The notes beneath the pieces are model-generated. The model was not told the DNA's origin. It did not search any database and saw only the letters and a list, made by a program, of their open reading frames with translations. Made by a program: the position numbers and the translations under genes. This document shows, in pieces, positions 37,117 to 49,205 of a stretch of DNA of 64,000 nucleotides (positions within the stretch are counted from its first letter, which is position 1; every line of letters begins with the position of its first letter). The DNA lies in the NCBI RefSeq assembly GCF_003013815.1, contig NZ_PRLH01000092.1:43891-107890 (forward strand), in the 5' to 3' direction. Origin of the DNA: Cyanothece sp. BG0011. Lineage in GTDB: Bacteria; Cyanobacteriota; Cyanobacteriia; Cyanobacteriales; Microcystaceae.

Positions 37117-37190
37117 AGAAAATAAAGAGCCTTATATAATGATAGGGGCAGATGATGCCCCTAGGAATTTCTGTCACTAATTAACCGAAT

Positions 37191-39599
37191 CTATAACGGC
37201 CATTTCCAATTAGACATTTCGGGTTTATCAAGGCCATGTTCATAAGCATAGGCTTTATGTTCAATAATGGCATTTTTCATTCTTTGCTGAACATAAGCTG
37301 CTGCTGAGCCTAATTTATCGACCCGATCAATCACATCTATCACTAAGTTAAAGCGATCAATTTGGTTATTAATGGCTAACTCTAAAGGTGTATTAATATT
37401 GCCCTTTTCTTTGTAGCCACGAACATGGAGATTATGGTGATTAGTGCGACGATAAGTCAACTTATGAATTAACCAGGGATAGCCATGAAAATTGAACATA
37501 ATTGGCTTATTAGTAGTAAATAAGGTGTCAAAATCTTTATCAGATAAACCGTGAGGATGTTCTGATTCGGGTTGCAATTTAAACAAGTCTACTACGTTAA
37601 TAAAACGGACTTTTAAGTGCGGAATTTCCTCCCGTAAAATAGCCGTGGCCGCCAATGCTTCTCTAGTAGGAATATCCCCACAAGAAGCCATAATGACATC
37701 GGGTTCATCCGGCTCTTTCCCACAGTCATCGTTACTGGCCCATTCCCAAATACCAATCCCTTTGGTACAGTGTTGAACGGCTTCTTCCATGCTTAAATAT
37801 TGCAGATGTTTCTGTTTATCGGCAACGATAACATTAACGTAGTCTTTGCTTTTTAAACAGTGGTCAGCAACGGATAATAAACAGTTAGCATCTGGGGGAA
37901 AATAAACCCGAACCACTTCAGGACTTTTATTGGTTACTACGTCTACGTACCCTGGATCTTGGTGAGAAAATCCGTTATGATCTTGTCGCCAAACTGTCGA
38001 AGAAAGGAGAATATTTAAAGAAGGAATAGGGGCGCGCCAAGGCACTTCATGTTTACAAATATCTAACCATTTTGCGTGTTGATTAAACATTGAATCAACC
38101 ACATGGGCAAAGGCTTCGTAAGTGTGGAAAAAGCCGTGACGACCGGTTAATAAATAGCCTTCTAACCATCCTTGTAGGGTATGTTCGCTTAACATTTCCA
38201 TCACCCGGCCATCGGTGGTGATTTCTGTCCCATCGGCATCTGCATCAATAATCTCACCCATCCAAACTTTTTTACTCGCTTCATAGATGGCACTGAGACG
38301 GTTAGAAGCGGTTTCATCGGGGCCAAACACACGGAAGGTGTTCATATTATTGGCCATGACATCCCGTAAAAACATCCCTAAGTGTTGGGTATTTCCTGCT
38401 TCTACTGCGCCGGGTTGGTCTACCTCTACCCCATAGTCCCGAAAATTGGGCAGTCGGAGGTCTTTTCGTAATAAACCGCCGTTAGCATTAGGGTTGGCAC
38501 TCATGCGACGGTTTCCGGTGGGGGCTAAGTCTTTTAACTCAGGAATGAGTTTGCCTGTATCGTCAAAGAGTTCTTCGGGTTTGTAACTTTTTAACCACTC
38601 TTCTAGGAGTTTGAGGTGTTCGGGGTTGTTGTGCATTCCCGATAAAGGGACTTGGTGCGATCGCCAGAAGTCTTCGGTCTTTTTGCCGTCAACTTCTTTA
38701 GGTCCTGTCCAGCCTTTCGGAGAGCGTAACACAATCATGGGCCACATGGGACGCTTGGCTACCCCACTGTCACGGGCTTCTTTTTGAATGGCTTTGATCT
38801 CGGAAATCACGGTTTCGAGGGTAGCGGCCATTTTTTGGTGCATCTGTTCAGGGTCAGACCCTTCGACAAAATAGGGTTTATAACCGTACCCTTTAAAGAG
38901 ACATTCTAATTCTTCGTGAGAGACACGGGCTAAAATGCTAGGATTGGCGATTTTATAGCCATTCAGGTGCAAAATAGGTAAAACCGCACCATCGCGGATG
39001 GGATTGAGGAATTTGTTAGAATGCCAAGCAGTGGCCAATGGACCGGTTTCCGATTCTCCGTCGCCAACCACAGCAACGCTAATGAGATCCGGATTATCGA
39101 ACACAGAACCGTACGCATGGGATAAACTATAGCCTAATTCTCCCCCTTCGTGGATTGATCCGGGGGTTTCTGGGGTGCAATGGCTACCAATACCGCCAGG
39201 GAAAGAAAATTGTTTGAAAAAGGCTTTCATTCCCGTTTCATCTTCGCTTTTATCGGGGTAAATTTCGGAATAGGTTCCTTCTAAATAAACGGGTCCTAAT
39301 ACCCCAGGCGCACCATGACCAGGACCAGCAATATAGATAGTATTTAAATCGTATTTTTTGATGAGTCGGTTAATATGAACGTAGATGAAACTTAATCCAG
39401 GACTTGACCCCCAGTGACCTAATAAACGGTTTTTGATGTGTTCTTCTTTTAGGGGTTCTTTGAGTAAGGGATTATCTTGTAAATAGATCATGCCAACGGC
39501 TAAATAATTACAGGCAGACCAATAAGCATGAATTTTTCTCAATTCTTCTGAAGATAAGGGCGTTTGCTCAACTTTGGGTTTATCCGGGGTGGCAACCAT
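37191..39599 (-). CDS. xfp: Phosphoketolase
   Basis: A ThDP enzyme that phosphorolytically splits xylulose 5-phosphate and/or fructose 6-phosphate, giving acetyl phosphate. The 802 residues match the family. Motifs include [57 protein letters not shown] and the ThDP-binding [19 protein letters not shown], and further conserved blocks follow ([15 protein letters not shown] [24 protein letters not shown]). In cyanobacteria it opens a carbon-efficient route to acetyl-CoA and acetate. No acetate kinase gene is adjacent. Confidence 0.95.
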   Translation of the reverse strand: MVATPDKPKVEQTPLSSEELRKIHAYWSACNYLAVGMIYLQDNPLLKEPLKEEHIKNRLLGHWGSSPGLSFIYVHINRLIKKYDLNTIYIAGPGHGAPGVLGPVYLEGTYSEIYPDKSEDETGMKAFFKQFSFPGGIGSHCTPETPGSIHEGGELGYSLSHAYGSVFDNPDLISVAVVGDGESETGPLATAWHSNKFLNPIRDGAVLPILHLNGYKIANPSILARVSHEELECLFKGYGYKPYFVEGSDPEQMHQKMAATLETVISEIKAIQKEARDSGVAKRPMWPMIVLRSPKGWTGPKEVDGKKTEDFWRSHQVPLSGMHNNPEHLKLLEEWLKSYKPEELFDDTGKLIPELKDLAPTGNRRMSANPNANGGLLRKDLRLPNFRDYGVEVDQPGAVEAGNTQHLGMFLRDVMANNMNTFRVFGPDETASNRLSAIYEASKKVWMGEIIDADADGTEITTDGRVMEMLSEHTLQGWLEGYLLTGRHGFFHTYEAFAHVVDSMFNQHAKWLDICKHEVPWRAPIPSLNILLSSTVWRQDHNGFSHQDPGYVDVVTNKSPEVVRVYFPPDANCLLSVADHCLKSKDYVNVIVADKQKHLQYLSMEEAVQHCTKGIGIWEWASNDDCGKEPDEPDVIMASCGDIPTREALAATAILREEIPHLKVRFINVVDLFKLQPESEHPHGLSDKDFDTLFTTNKPIMFNFHGYPWLIHKLTYRRTNHHNLHVRGYKEKGNINTPLELAINNQIDRFNLVIDVIDRVDKLGSAAAYVQQRMKNAIIEHKAYAYEHGLDKPEMSNWKWPL

Positions 39600-39872
39600 T
39601 TAATATAACTCCAATTGCGTCTTTTTTTACTTAATAACAGGATTCACTACGAGGTTTTTTCCTGTTTAATAAAGTCAGATTTGAGACTTTGCCAATTATT
39701 ATAATAGTTAAAATTAGTAACTGCAAATTTATATTTATATTTGTTGATATTATACCCATAGATTATGTCCATAATTCTTATTCAGCTAATCATTATTTCT
39801 TTACTTGGACTTAAACTTTATTTTACAGCCTGAAAATGATTAAAATAGGGTAATTCATTGATAAACCATAGA

Positions 39873-40487
39873 TTATTGATTATTAATAATTAATTCTCTA
39901 AATTGTTTCATAGCTAAACGAGGGTTAGGATGATCAATAAATTGACAGAGTAAATTAAGATCCAGACTGGGTAAAAGTTGGCTGTTTTCCTGGGGAGAAT
40001 ATTGATCATTTTCTAAACAATAAATCTCAAGTTTCTCATCTTGCCATAACCAAACTTCTTTAATTCTTAAACGACGATAAACTTCTAATATTTTAATATT
40101 TCCACTGGTAACAATAACTTCAATGGCGAGATCGGGTAATTCTTTATCTGTTTGTAAACAATAACATTCATCAGGTTCTTTTCCGGCTTGTCCTTTTTCT
40201 ATCCATAATGTTGTTGAACCTAGTCCCCAAAAATCAATTTCTGCTACTTCTAAGTAAACTTCTAATAATCTTCCTATATTTCTTTTACTTACTTCATGAC
40301 CACGACTGGGTGACATAATTTCTAATACTCCCTCTAAATAAATGGTTCGATAAGTTGCATCATCTCCCAATGAATCTAAAAATTGTTGGTATTCTTCCCA
40401 AGAAATACCCGTTAGAATTAAACGTTGCTCACTGTCATAATGGGATGTTTTAAAACTAGCGAGTTGGGGTAAAGCAATTAAAGACAT
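39873..40487 (-). CDS. Uma2 family protein (DUF820)
   Basis: A 204-residue member of the Uma2/DUF820 family, PD-(D/E)XK nuclease-like proteins that are greatly expanded in cyanobacteria. Motifs are MSPSRGHEVSKRNI, the acidic LPDLAIEVIVTSG and IKEVWLWQDEKLEIY. The biological role is unresolved. It stands alone between phosphoketolase and gap1, with about 270 bp of AT-rich DNA on one side and 500 bp on the other. Confidence 0.85.
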   Translation of the reverse strand: MSLIALPQLASFKTSHYDSEQRLILTGISWEEYQQFLDSLGDDATYRTIYLEGVLEIMSPSRGHEVSKRNIGRLLEVYLEVAEIDFWGLGSTTLWIEKGQAGKEPDECYCLQTDKELPDLAIEVIVTSGNIKILEVYRRLRIKEVWLWQDEKLEIYCLENDQYSPQENSQLLPSLDLNLLCQFIDHPNPRLAMKQFRELIINNQ

Positions 40488-42024
<1,537 letters not shown>

Positions 42025-42057
42025 TTAGTTGCTGAAAAATTGATAAAGTTAATGATC

Positions 42058-42092
42058 TAGGGGTTAACATTGGTTAGTCCCTACTTTTTTTT
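42058..42092 (+). terminator. Rho-independent terminator of gap1
   Basis: Stem TAGGGGTTAAC with GGTTAGTCCCTA (G-U pairs tolerated) followed by a run of eight or nine T. Confidence 0.75.
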
Positions 42093-42147
42093 AGAGCAGT
42101 TACCAGTTATTAATTATGGTTAAAAATAGACTAACGTAAAATCTCTT

Positions 42148-42181
42148 TTGCCTGTTGCCTGTTGCCTGTTGCCTGTTGCCT
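42148..42181. repeat. Short tandem heptamer repeat TTGCCTG
   Basis: Four full copies of TTGCCTG plus a partial fifth lie between the gap1 terminator and the downstream kinase gene. This is a short tandemly repeated repetitive (STRR-like) sequence typical of cyanobacteria. The related TTGCCTC/GAGGCAA units also occur inside the MITE-like elements. Confidence 0.8.
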
Positions 42182-42185
42182 CTCT

Positions 42186-43469
42186 TTACTGATGATAATA
42201 TAACCAATCTTGAATTTCTTTCGCCAACCAAGCGCATTCTTCTTCTTTTAGATTTTCTCCTATAATATAACTTTTGTTTCTCGTTCTAATTTTAACTTGA
42301 TGATTATTAGAACTGCCATATAAGAAAACGCCAACAATGTCGTCATTGGGAGCATTTATAGACTGATAAGTTAATCCGAAAATAGTACGCTGAATTTTAA
42401 AAGCTTTCTCTAAAAAGATAACCCTCATATCTTTACAATATTGATAAACAAATAATAAAACTAACAGAGAAAAAGGAAAAAAGGTTAAAGTTACCGCAGC
42501 GATAATAAAAAGTGTCACAAATAAGCTAGTATTTCCCATTTTATAAGTGATTTTAGGCGGTAAATATAAAGATAGTTTATTTTCACTTTGAGTCAGCAGG
42601 AAACGACTATAAGTCGGTTGCAGTAACTTTTTATTAAATGTTTCGGACTGAATAATTGTCCGTTTCTTTTGTAACCCTTCTAAAGCTTCTTTCGCGGTTG
42701 AAAAGCGTTTTTCAATAGAAATATTAGTGGCTTTTTCTAACCAATGGATAAAATAGTTAGGAAGATTAACTTTATCAGAAAATTGAATTTGAGAGTCTTT
42801 ATGAGGTAAATTAACTGGGGAGGTTCCTGTCAATAAATGAATCAAAGTTGCCCCTAATGCGTAAATATCTGAAGCAGGAACGGCCCTACCCCAAAACTGC
42901 TCTAAGGGAGCATAACCACTACTTCCTACCACGGTAAAGGTTACACCAGTGACCGCTCCTTGTGCTTGTACTGCGCCAAAATCAATTAAATAAATATGAT
43001 TATCTTCTCCTAAAATTAAGTTACTGGGTTTAATATCTCGATGAATAACTAAAGGGTTTAATTCATGTAAATAAATCAAAATTTCTAAAATTTCTACAGC
43101 AATATTATAGGCTTCTTTTTCAGTAAAAATCTTGCCTCTATCGACTAAGTCTTGTAAGGATGAACCAGGAATATACTCTTGTACTAACCCAAACCAAGCT
43201 ATCCCACCCCCTAAGTCTTTATTTAAGTCAAAATAGTCTCTATATTTAGGAATTCTCTTATGTTCAAGAGACTGTAACACTTCTGCCTCTCTTTCAAATA
43301 ATTTTAACTCTTCCCATTGCATTTGAGGACTGAAAGCTAAGAGTTTTAGGGTAACATTTTCTTGGGTAAGTTGATCAATAGCTAACCAAGTTTGATGGCC
43401 CGTTGCGGTGTTTCCTAATCTTTGTTTAAGTTGGTATTTCTCGACAATAATATCGTCAGTTTTAAACAT
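42186..43469 (-). CDS. Membrane Ser/Thr protein kinase (Hanks type), copy A
   Basis: A 427-residue eukaryotic-type protein kinase with the catalytic domain at about 10-270: lysine in VTLKLLAF, HRDIKPSNLIL catalytic loop, DFGAVQ magnesium motif and SGYAPLEQFWG activation segment. The glycine loop is atypical (LGNTATGHQTW). Two hydrophobic segments follow near 315-350, then a C-terminal domain of about 70 residues ending WLAKEIQDWLYYH. It lies 12 bp downstream of a close paralogue. Substrates unknown. Confidence 0.88.
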   Translation of the reverse strand: MFKTDDIIVEKYQLKQRLGNTATGHQTWLAIDQLTQENVTLKLLAFSPQMQWEELKLFEREAEVLQSLEHKRIPKYRDYFDLNKDLGGGIAWFGLVQEYIPGSSLQDLVDRGKIFTEKEAYNIAVEILEILIYLHELNPLVIHRDIKPSNLILGEDNHIYLIDFGAVQAQGAVTGVTFTVVGSSGYAPLEQFWGRAVPASDIYALGATLIHLLTGTSPVNLPHKDSQIQFSDKVNLPNYFIHWLEKATNISIEKRFSTAKEALEGLQKKRTIIQSETFNKKLLQPTYSRFLLTQSENKLSLYLPPKITYKMGNTSLFVTLFIIAAVTLTFFPFSLLVLLFVYQYCKDMRVIFLEKAFKIQRTIFGLTYQSINAPNDDIVGVFLYGSSNNHQVKIRTRNKSYIIGENLKEEECAWLAKEIQDWLYYHQ

Positions 43470-43481
43470 AATTATACTAAG

Positions 43482-44984
43482 TTAATTTAACCAGTCTTCA
43501 ATCTCTTTTGTTAAAAACAGTGCTTCTTCTTCTGTAAATTTATTCCCTAAATGATAAATCATCTTTCTGGTATTAAGGGTAACATTATAGCGATGACTTA
43601 ATTCATGAATAAAAATTCCTAGGATGTTCTTTTTTGATTCTTCTTCTTGATGATACTCGAAACCAAAGATTTTTTCTTGTATTTTTAATGTTTCTTTATC
43701 AAAGATTAAATGAGTTTTTGAACTCATACTACTCATGAAATAAACTAATAATAGTATTAAAATTGTTGTAAAACTCATTCCTCCCATTATTTCTAAAGAT
43801 GCCATAATAAAGGATGGATTTTTAACCATCATTCCCGTAATAATTAAAGAAAAGGGAATTAAAAACAGTCCAGAAACAGTCATTAATGGAACAACTTTAT
43901 TAAAATCTAAACCTTGATTAATTAAATTTGTTTCCATTTTCAACAATTTTTTCATTAACTTAAATTGAGATGAGGGAACAATAATTTGTAAGGATTGCTC
44001 TGTTTTATTTAATTTAAGCTTTGTTCGTAATTCATTATTTTTACTTGATTTAATTAAATGATTTTTTCGCTTTTTCTTCTGTGCTATTTTCCCCGTTTGT
44101 AAAGCTTGTAAGGCTTCCCGTGCCGTTTGATACCGTTGCGATAGTTTGATTTGGGTTAATGTTGTTAACCAATCCTTTAAAGCAGGGTTAATCTTTCCCT
44201 CATCTTCAAACTCAATTTGATAATCTTGGTTATGTAAATCCGTGGGAGAAATCCCGGTTAAAAGATGAATTAATGTGGCTCCCAATGCATATAAATCCGA
44301 AGAAAAAACCGCTTTACCCCAAAATTGTTCTAGGGGAGTATAACCACTGGTTCCTACCACCGTAAAACTAATATTAGTGACTGAAGTTTGATCTTGAACT
44401 GCCCCAAAATCGATCAAATAAATGTTATTATCTTCCCCTAAAATCAAATTACTCGGTTTAATATCTCGGTGTAATACAGGGGGATTTAATTCATGTAAAT
44501 AAATTAAAATTTTGAGGATTTTAAGGGCAATTTTACGAATTTTAGCTTCCGAAAATCGCTCTCCTTGTTCTAATAAATCCTGTAATGATTTCCCTGGAAT
44601 GTAATCTTCGACTAAGGCAAACCAAGGAACTCCATTACCGAGTTCTTGAGGAATTTCAAAATAGTTGCGATAACGAGGAATAAAAGGATGATCTAACCCT
44701 TGTAAAATTCTAGCCTCTCGTTCAAACAGTTTAAATTGTTCCCAGGATAGTTGGGGATTAAATGCCAATAATTTAACCGTTACTTTTTCATAAATATTAG
44801 GCTGAAATACCTGATTGAGATGATAAAACCATTTTAACCAAGGGAGTTGCTTTTTTTTGTCAGCGTATACGTCAATGGGAGAAAGTAAATCATCAGCTAA
44901 CCAAGTTTGATGACCAATAGCGGTTTTTCCCAAAGATTCTAGAAGTCGATAACGTTTACAGAGAATATCCCCAACCTGAAACAT
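43482..44984 (-). CDS. Membrane Ser/Thr protein kinase (Hanks type), copy B
   Basis: A 500-residue paralogue of the downstream kinase. It has the same atypical glycine loop (LGKTAIGHQTW), catalytic lysine (VTVKLLAFN), HRDIKPSNLIL, DFGAVQ and SGYTPLEQFWG. Compared with copy A it has an insertion of about 25 residues after the glycine loop (KKKQLPWLKWFYHLNQVF) and a basic juxtamembrane stretch (KIAQKKKRKNHL). Hydrophobic segments lie near 370-395 and 405-425, with a similar C-terminal domain (FLTKEIEDWLN). The pair looks like a tandem duplication transcribed together. Confidence 0.88.
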   Translation of the reverse strand: MFQVGDILCKRYRLLESLGKTAIGHQTWLADDLLSPIDVYADKKKQLPWLKWFYHLNQVFQPNIYEKVTVKLLAFNPQLSWEQFKLFEREARILQGLDHPFIPRYRNYFEIPQELGNGVPWFALVEDYIPGKSLQDLLEQGERFSEAKIRKIALKILKILIYLHELNPPVLHRDIKPSNLILGEDNNIYLIDFGAVQDQTSVTNISFTVVGTSGYTPLEQFWGKAVFSSDLYALGATLIHLLTGISPTDLHNQDYQIEFEDEGKINPALKDWLTTLTQIKLSQRYQTAREALQALQTGKIAQKKKRKNHLIKSSKNNELRTKLKLNKTEQSLQIIVPSSQFKLMKKLLKMETNLINQGLDFNKVVPLMTVSGLFLIPFSLIITGMMVKNPSFIMASLEIMGGMSFTTILILLLVYFMSSMSSKTHLIFDKETLKIQEKIFGFEYHQEEESKKNILGIFIHELSHRYNVTLNTRKMIYHLGNKFTEEEALFLTKEIEDWLN

Positions 44985-45127
44985 AACATTGATAATTATT
45001 TTAGAATTTATTATCTATTTATATATTAATTGATCCCCAAAAAATTTAATTGATTGATGAAAATTTATATTTCTTGTTACCACAACCTCTCATAATAGAA
45101 AAAGATAGTTATAAGAGATATTGACCA

Positions 45128-46120
45128 ATGAGTAGTCATCAGACCATGAAAGTCGGTATATTAGGCTTTGGAGGACTCGGACAAGCAGCCACCAAACTTC
45201 TCGCCCCAAAACAAGAAATGACCTGGGTTGCAGCAGCCGATCTCAAAGGTTATGCTTACTGTGAGACAGGATTAAACCCTCAAACGGCGATCGCTACTTA
45301 TGGCCAACAGGGATCGATCGGATATTTAGACCCCTACGGAACCCTTAGCAACCATAGTATCAAAGACCTCCTGGAAACGGCCAAGGTAGATGGTTATTTT
45401 CTGGCCCTTCCTAACCTTCCTAACACCTTCATGGCCGATGTGGCCAGAGAGTTTATTGCCTCTGGATGGAAAGGGGTGTTAGTAGATGCCCTCAAGCGGA
45501 CCAGTGCCGTTGAACAACTGCTAGAATTACAGGGAGACTTACAAGCTGCCGGTATCACCTACATGACCGGTTGTGGTGCCACCCCTGGCTTATTAACCGC
45601 AGCCGCAGCAGTGGCAGCCCAAAGTTATCACGAAGTCCATAGTGTTAAAATTACCTTCGGGGTGGGTATTGCCAACTGGGAAGCTTACCGCGCTACCATT
45701 AGAGAAGATATTGCCCATTTACCAGGGTTTACCGTGGATAAGGCTAAAGCCATGAGTGACGCTGAAGTGGAAGCTTTCCTCGATAAAACTGACGGCATTC
45801 TCACCCTAGAAAATATGGAACACGCCGACGATATTATGTTAGAGTTGGCTGGTATTTGTTCCCGCGATCGCGTTACCGTTGGGGGTGTGGTTGATACTCG
45901 CAACCCGAAAAAGCCTTTAAGTACAAATGTTCAAATTACCGGACGCACCTTTGAAGGGAAAATATCCACCCATACCTTTACATTAGGGGATGAAACTAGC
46001 ATGGCAGCCAATGTTTGCGGTCCAGCTTTCGGTTATCTCAAAGCCGGGTTATCCTTGCATCGTCGCGGTATTCATGGTTTATTTACCTCTGCTGAGGTGA
46101 TGCCTCACTTTGTGAAGTAA
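45128..46120 (+). CDS. bioU: BioU, suicide enzyme of biotin synthesis
   Basis: A 330-residue protein with an N-terminal Rossmann domain ([19 protein letters not shown]), often annotated as saccharopine-dehydrogenase-like. It matches cyanobacterial BioU, which makes 7,8-diaminononanoate by giving up its own active-site lysine amino group in a single turnover and replaces BioA. The reactive lysine (K124 in Synechocystis) would be K123 here, in [12 protein letters not shown]. Other conserved blocks are [29 protein letters not shown] and [13 protein letters not shown] second in-frame methionine is at residue 7. A hairpin terminator follows. Confidence 0.8.
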   Translation: MSSHQTMKVGILGFGGLGQAATKLLAPKQEMTWVAAADLKGYAYCETGLNPQTAIATYGQQGSIGYLDPYGTLSNHSIKDLLETAKVDGYFLALPNLPNTFMADVAREFIASGWKGVLVDALKRTSAVEQLLELQGDLQAAGITYMTGCGATPGLLTAAAAVAAQSYHEVHSVKITFGVGIANWEAYRATIREDIAHLPGFTVDKAKAMSDAEVEAFLDKTDGILTLENMEHADDIMLELAGICSRDRVTVGGVVDTRNPKKPLSTNVQITGRTFEGKISTHTFTLGDETSMAANVCGPAFGYLKAGLSLHRRGIHGLFTSAEVMPHFVK

Positions 46121-46131
46121 AGCTAAAAAGA

Positions 46132-46162
46132 GGATAGGTTATCAAAACACCTATCCTTAATT
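46132..46162 (+). terminator. Hairpin terminator after bioU
   Basis: Perfect 8 bp stem GGATAGGT (46132-46139) and ACCTATCC (46149-46156), followed by TTAATTT. Confidence 0.65.
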
Positions 46163-46205
46163 TCTCAATGACAAAGGAGCAAGCTTTGACACTTGCTCCT
46201 CTGAG

Positions 46206-46278
46206 TACCCCCAAGGGAATTTGAATCCCTGTCGCCTCCGTGAAAGGGAGGTGTCCTAGGCCACTAGACGATGGGGGC
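46206..46278 (-). tRNA. tRNA-Glu (UUC)
   Basis: A 73-nt cloverleaf on the minus strand: acceptor GCCCCCA/TGGGGGT with discriminator A and no encoded CCA, D arm GTCTAGTGGCCTAGGAC, anticodon arm CCTCCCTTTCACGGAGG with anticodon TTC, and T arm with GATTCAAATC-type loop. In cyanobacteria this tRNA serves both translation and tetrapyrrole synthesis through glutamyl-tRNA reductase. Confidence 0.95.
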
Positions 46279-46624
46279 TTGTTTTTTCTAGACCTTTATA
46301 AATATAACAAGGGTTTTTGTCTGTGTCAATAGTTTTGAGAAATTTTTTTTCCCTAGTGCTACGCACGCTTAGAATGGGCAAGGGTTCTCCCCCTCACGAA
46401 AGGGGGAGTTAGAGGGGGTGGCAAGGGTTCTCCCCCTCACGAAAGGGGGAGTTAGAGGGGGTGGCAAGGGTTCTCCCCCTCACGAAAGGGGGAGTTAGAG
46501 GGGGTGGCAATGGTCGGCTGTCAAAGTAATTTTGTGAGGAACTGATACTGGCTTAGCCGTCACATTTAAAGTCTATAGTATTATCATTGATACCACCATC
46601 CTCTGTTGTTGTTGAGGCGTTTTT
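46279..46624. repeat. Gap with three tandem 43 bp hairpin repeats (46379-46507)
   Basis: Within this 346 bp gap, 46379-46507 is exactly three copies of a 43 bp unit starting CAAGGGTTCTCCCCCTCACG. Each unit holds a perfect CTCCCCCT/AGGGGGAG hairpin. One further copy lies inside the mobile element at about 22475. The rest should contain the tRNA-Glu promoter on the minus strand and the promoter of the next plus-strand gene. Confidence 0.85.
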
Positions 46625-47224
46625 ATGATGAAACCCCTTTTATCTACCATACTAATGAGTGCCATTGTAACCGTTCCTAACATGGCTTTAGGTACTCCAA
46701 TCTTAGCGTCTTTACTCCTGTCTCAGCAAGACAAACAAGAGACCCTTAAACAACAAATTCAAGTAGCTTTTCCTGATTTTGTTGTTGTGTCTTTAAAATC
46801 AGGAAATCTCACCACAGGAAACTTTATCGATTTAAATAACCGTAGTTTAATTGTTAGTTTTAAAGGTTATACCACTGGGATTCCTTTAACTGACATTCAA
46901 TCCATTGAGTTTAAAGATAAAGTCTTAATTCCTGCTGATGAAACGGTAATTTGTCAACGAAGCAATCCTCAATGTCGTCAAGTTCCTTTTAATCAAAATC
47001 AAGCCCAAGAACCCACGATCCTAGAAAATATTCCTATGACTAATTTAAGTTTATTCCAAGGGGCAAAAACAGCCTTATTAACCCTTCCTGAACAGTCAGA
47101 CTCTGAAGACAGAGAAAATACCAACGATTTATCTAAGGATAAGATTAATATTATTAATTATCTAGAAATGGATGAATCAGGAGAAAATATAACCCTAATA
47201 TTCATTCCCACTGAGCGCAAATAA
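46625..47224 (+). CDS. Hypothetical exported protein
   Basis: A 199-residue protein with an N-terminal signal-like segment (LLSTILMSAIVTVPNMALG). A compact region with FVVVSLKSGNLTTGNFIDL and LIVSFKGYTTGIPLTDIQSIEF looks like a small beta-barrel (SH3/Sm-like) fold. One pair of cysteines (CQRSNPQC) is near residue 118 and the tail is acidic. No family was recognised. It lies 76 bp before the NFACT gene on the same strand and may be independently transcribed. Confidence 0.6.
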   Translation: MMKPLLSTILMSAIVTVPNMALGTPILASLLLSQQDKQETLKQQIQVAFPDFVVVSLKSGNLTTGNFIDLNNRSLIVSFKGYTTGIPLTDIQSIEFKDKVLIPADETVICQRSNPQCRQVPFNQNQAQEPTILENIPMTNLSLFQGAKTALLTLPEQSDSEDRENTNDLSKDKINIINYLEMDESGENITLIFIPTERK

Positions 47225-47300
47225 AAAAACAGTATCTTATCTTTAATTTAAGCTAACATTTAAGATAAAATAAAAGATAATAAGTTATCTCTTAACTCCT

Positions 47301-49037
47301 ATGCAATCCGTTGATGTCACCACCTTAACCGCCATTTGTCATGATCTACAAAGCCATTGGATACCGGCTAAAGTTGAACAAGTTTATCAACGCGATCGCT
47401 ATACCATTTTTATGGCTTTACGAACCCTAAAAAAACGCAGTTGGTTAACCCTTTCTTGGCATCCTCAAGCGGCTAGATTATGTATAGGAGATCCCCCACC
47501 CAGAACCCCAGATACTTTCACCTTTAGTGATCAATTACGTCATCAATTAAATGGCTTTGCTCTCATCGATTTAAAGATGATTTCCCCTTGGGAAAGGGTA
47601 GTAGACTTACAATTTGCTAAACGTCCGGGAGATGACCCGGTTTGGCATCTTTTTGTAGAAATTATGGGAAAATATAGTAATGTTATTCTAACGGATAATA
47701 AGCAACAAATTGTCACCGTCGCCCATCAAGTTAACGCCAATCAATCCACCGTTAGAACCGTACAAACCGGTCAACCCTATGAATTTCCCCCTGCCTTAAC
47801 TGGGACATTTCCAAAATTAGAAGAAAGCCAAGAAAGATGGCAAGAAAGAGTTAGTTTAATCCCTGGTTCTGTTAAAAAGCAATTATTAAATAGTTATCGG
47901 GGTTTAAGTCCTGTGGTTGCGACTTCTATGGTTAAACAAACGGGTTTAGATCCACAACAATCCACAGAAACCCTAACGGAAAAAGACTGGGATAACTTAT
48001 ATTCCCTTTGGCAATTTTGGCTTAAAAGTTTAGCCACAAAAGAGTTTAAACCGGGTTATACAGAAGAGGGTTATACTGTTTTAGGTTGGGGAATAATTGA
48101 TAAACCTATCAATATAGAAACCCTAATTAATGATTATTATAACAATAAAATTAATCAAGAAAAATTTAAACAACTCAGACATCAACTGCAACAAAAACTA
48201 AAATCTTCCTTGAAAAAACTATCGAGTAAAGCGAATAACTTTCAAGAAAAAATGCAACAATCTTCAGAAGCAGAAGACTATCGTCAAAAAGGGGATTTAT
48301 TAATGGCCCATTCTTATTTATGGGAACCCGGTATGAAGTCTATAACCTTAGAAGATTTTGAAACCCAACAACCCATAAAAATTCCTTTAAACCCCGAAAA
48401 AAATGCCATCCAAAATGCCCAACTTTTCTATAAAAAACATCAAAAACTAAAACGGGCAAAAGGTGCAGTGGAACCCTTATTAAACGAAGTTCAAGCAGAA
48501 ATTAACTATTTAGAACAAGTCGAAGATAGCTTACAACAAATCGATGATTATCAGTCCCCAGAAGACTTACAAACCCTAGAAGAAATCAAAGAAGAATTAA
48601 TACAACAAAATTATTTACCTTCTCCCTCTCAACCCACCCAAAGTCATTCTGATGAGTCCCAACCCTATCAACATCGAACCCCATCCGGGTTTGAAGTGTG
48701 GATTGGTCGTAATAACCGACAAAACGATCGCTTGACCTTTCGCACGGCCGGAGACTATGACCTATGGTTTCATACCCAAGAAAGTGCAGGGAGTCACGTC
48801 TTATTAAGACTCGAACCCGGTGCCGTTCCCAACGAAGCGGATCTTCATTGTGCTGCCGACTGGGCCGCTTATTATAGTCGCGCTCGTCAAAGCGAACAAG
48901 TTCCCGTGGTCTACACAGAACCCAAATACGTCTATAAACCCAAAGGAGCTAAACCTGGAATGGTTATTTATAAACGAGAACGGGTGCTTTGGGGAAAACC
49001 ACATAAGATACAATCTTATCTAAAAAATCACGATTGA
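47301..49037 (+). CDS. rqcH: RqcH/Rqc2-type NFACT ribosome quality control protein
   Basis: A 578-residue NFACT-family protein (also annotated as FbpA/fibronectin-binding). RqcH binds the 50S subunit with a stalled nascent chain and recruits tRNA-Ala to add C-terminal alanine tails. NFACT-N spans about 1-180 (WIPAKVEQVYQRDRYTIFMALR), the HhH and long coiled-coil middle about 190-450, and NFACT-R the C-terminus (TPSGFEVWIGRNNRQND, DLWFHTQESAGSHVLLR). Length and domain order agree with the bacterial family. The ribosome role is inferred from homology. Confidence 0.87.
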   Translation: MQSVDVTTLTAICHDLQSHWIPAKVEQVYQRDRYTIFMALRTLKKRSWLTLSWHPQAARLCIGDPPPRTPDTFTFSDQLRHQLNGFALIDLKMISPWERVVDLQFAKRPGDDPVWHLFVEIMGKYSNVILTDNKQQIVTVAHQVNANQSTVRTVQTGQPYEFPPALTGTFPKLEESQERWQERVSLIPGSVKKQLLNSYRGLSPVVATSMVKQTGLDPQQSTETLTEKDWDNLYSLWQFWLKSLATKEFKPGYTEEGYTVLGWGIIDKPINIETLINDYYNNKINQEKFKQLRHQLQQKLKSSLKKLSSKANNFQEKMQQSSEAEDYRQKGDLLMAHSYLWEPGMKSITLEDFETQQPIKIPLNPEKNAIQNAQLFYKKHQKLKRAKGAVEPLLNEVQAEINYLEQVEDSLQQIDDYQSPEDLQTLEEIKEELIQQNYLPSPSQPTQSHSDESQPYQHRTPSGFEVWIGRNNRQNDRLTFRTAGDYDLWFHTQESAGSHVLLRLEPGAVPNEADLHCAADWAAYYSRARQSEQVPVVYTEPKYVYKPKGAKPGMVIYKRERVLWGKPHKIQSYLKNHD

Positions 49038-49205
49038 GACAAATATTTTAAATTTTATTTACAAAAATTCGTGCTTGATGTTACAATCTACCTATAGAAA
49101 TCGACTGGTTAGCCAATTTGGGAACGTGCTACCGGATTTCCTCGAAAAACAACAACAATATTTTTATTAGGGTATCCAGCGATCGCGATCGCTGGTTTTT
49201 GCTTC

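Noticed and set aside
46379..46507. CRISPR-like array of three 43 bp units
   Set aside because: The units are directly adjacent with no spacers, no cas genes are present, and the unit is a G/C hairpin.
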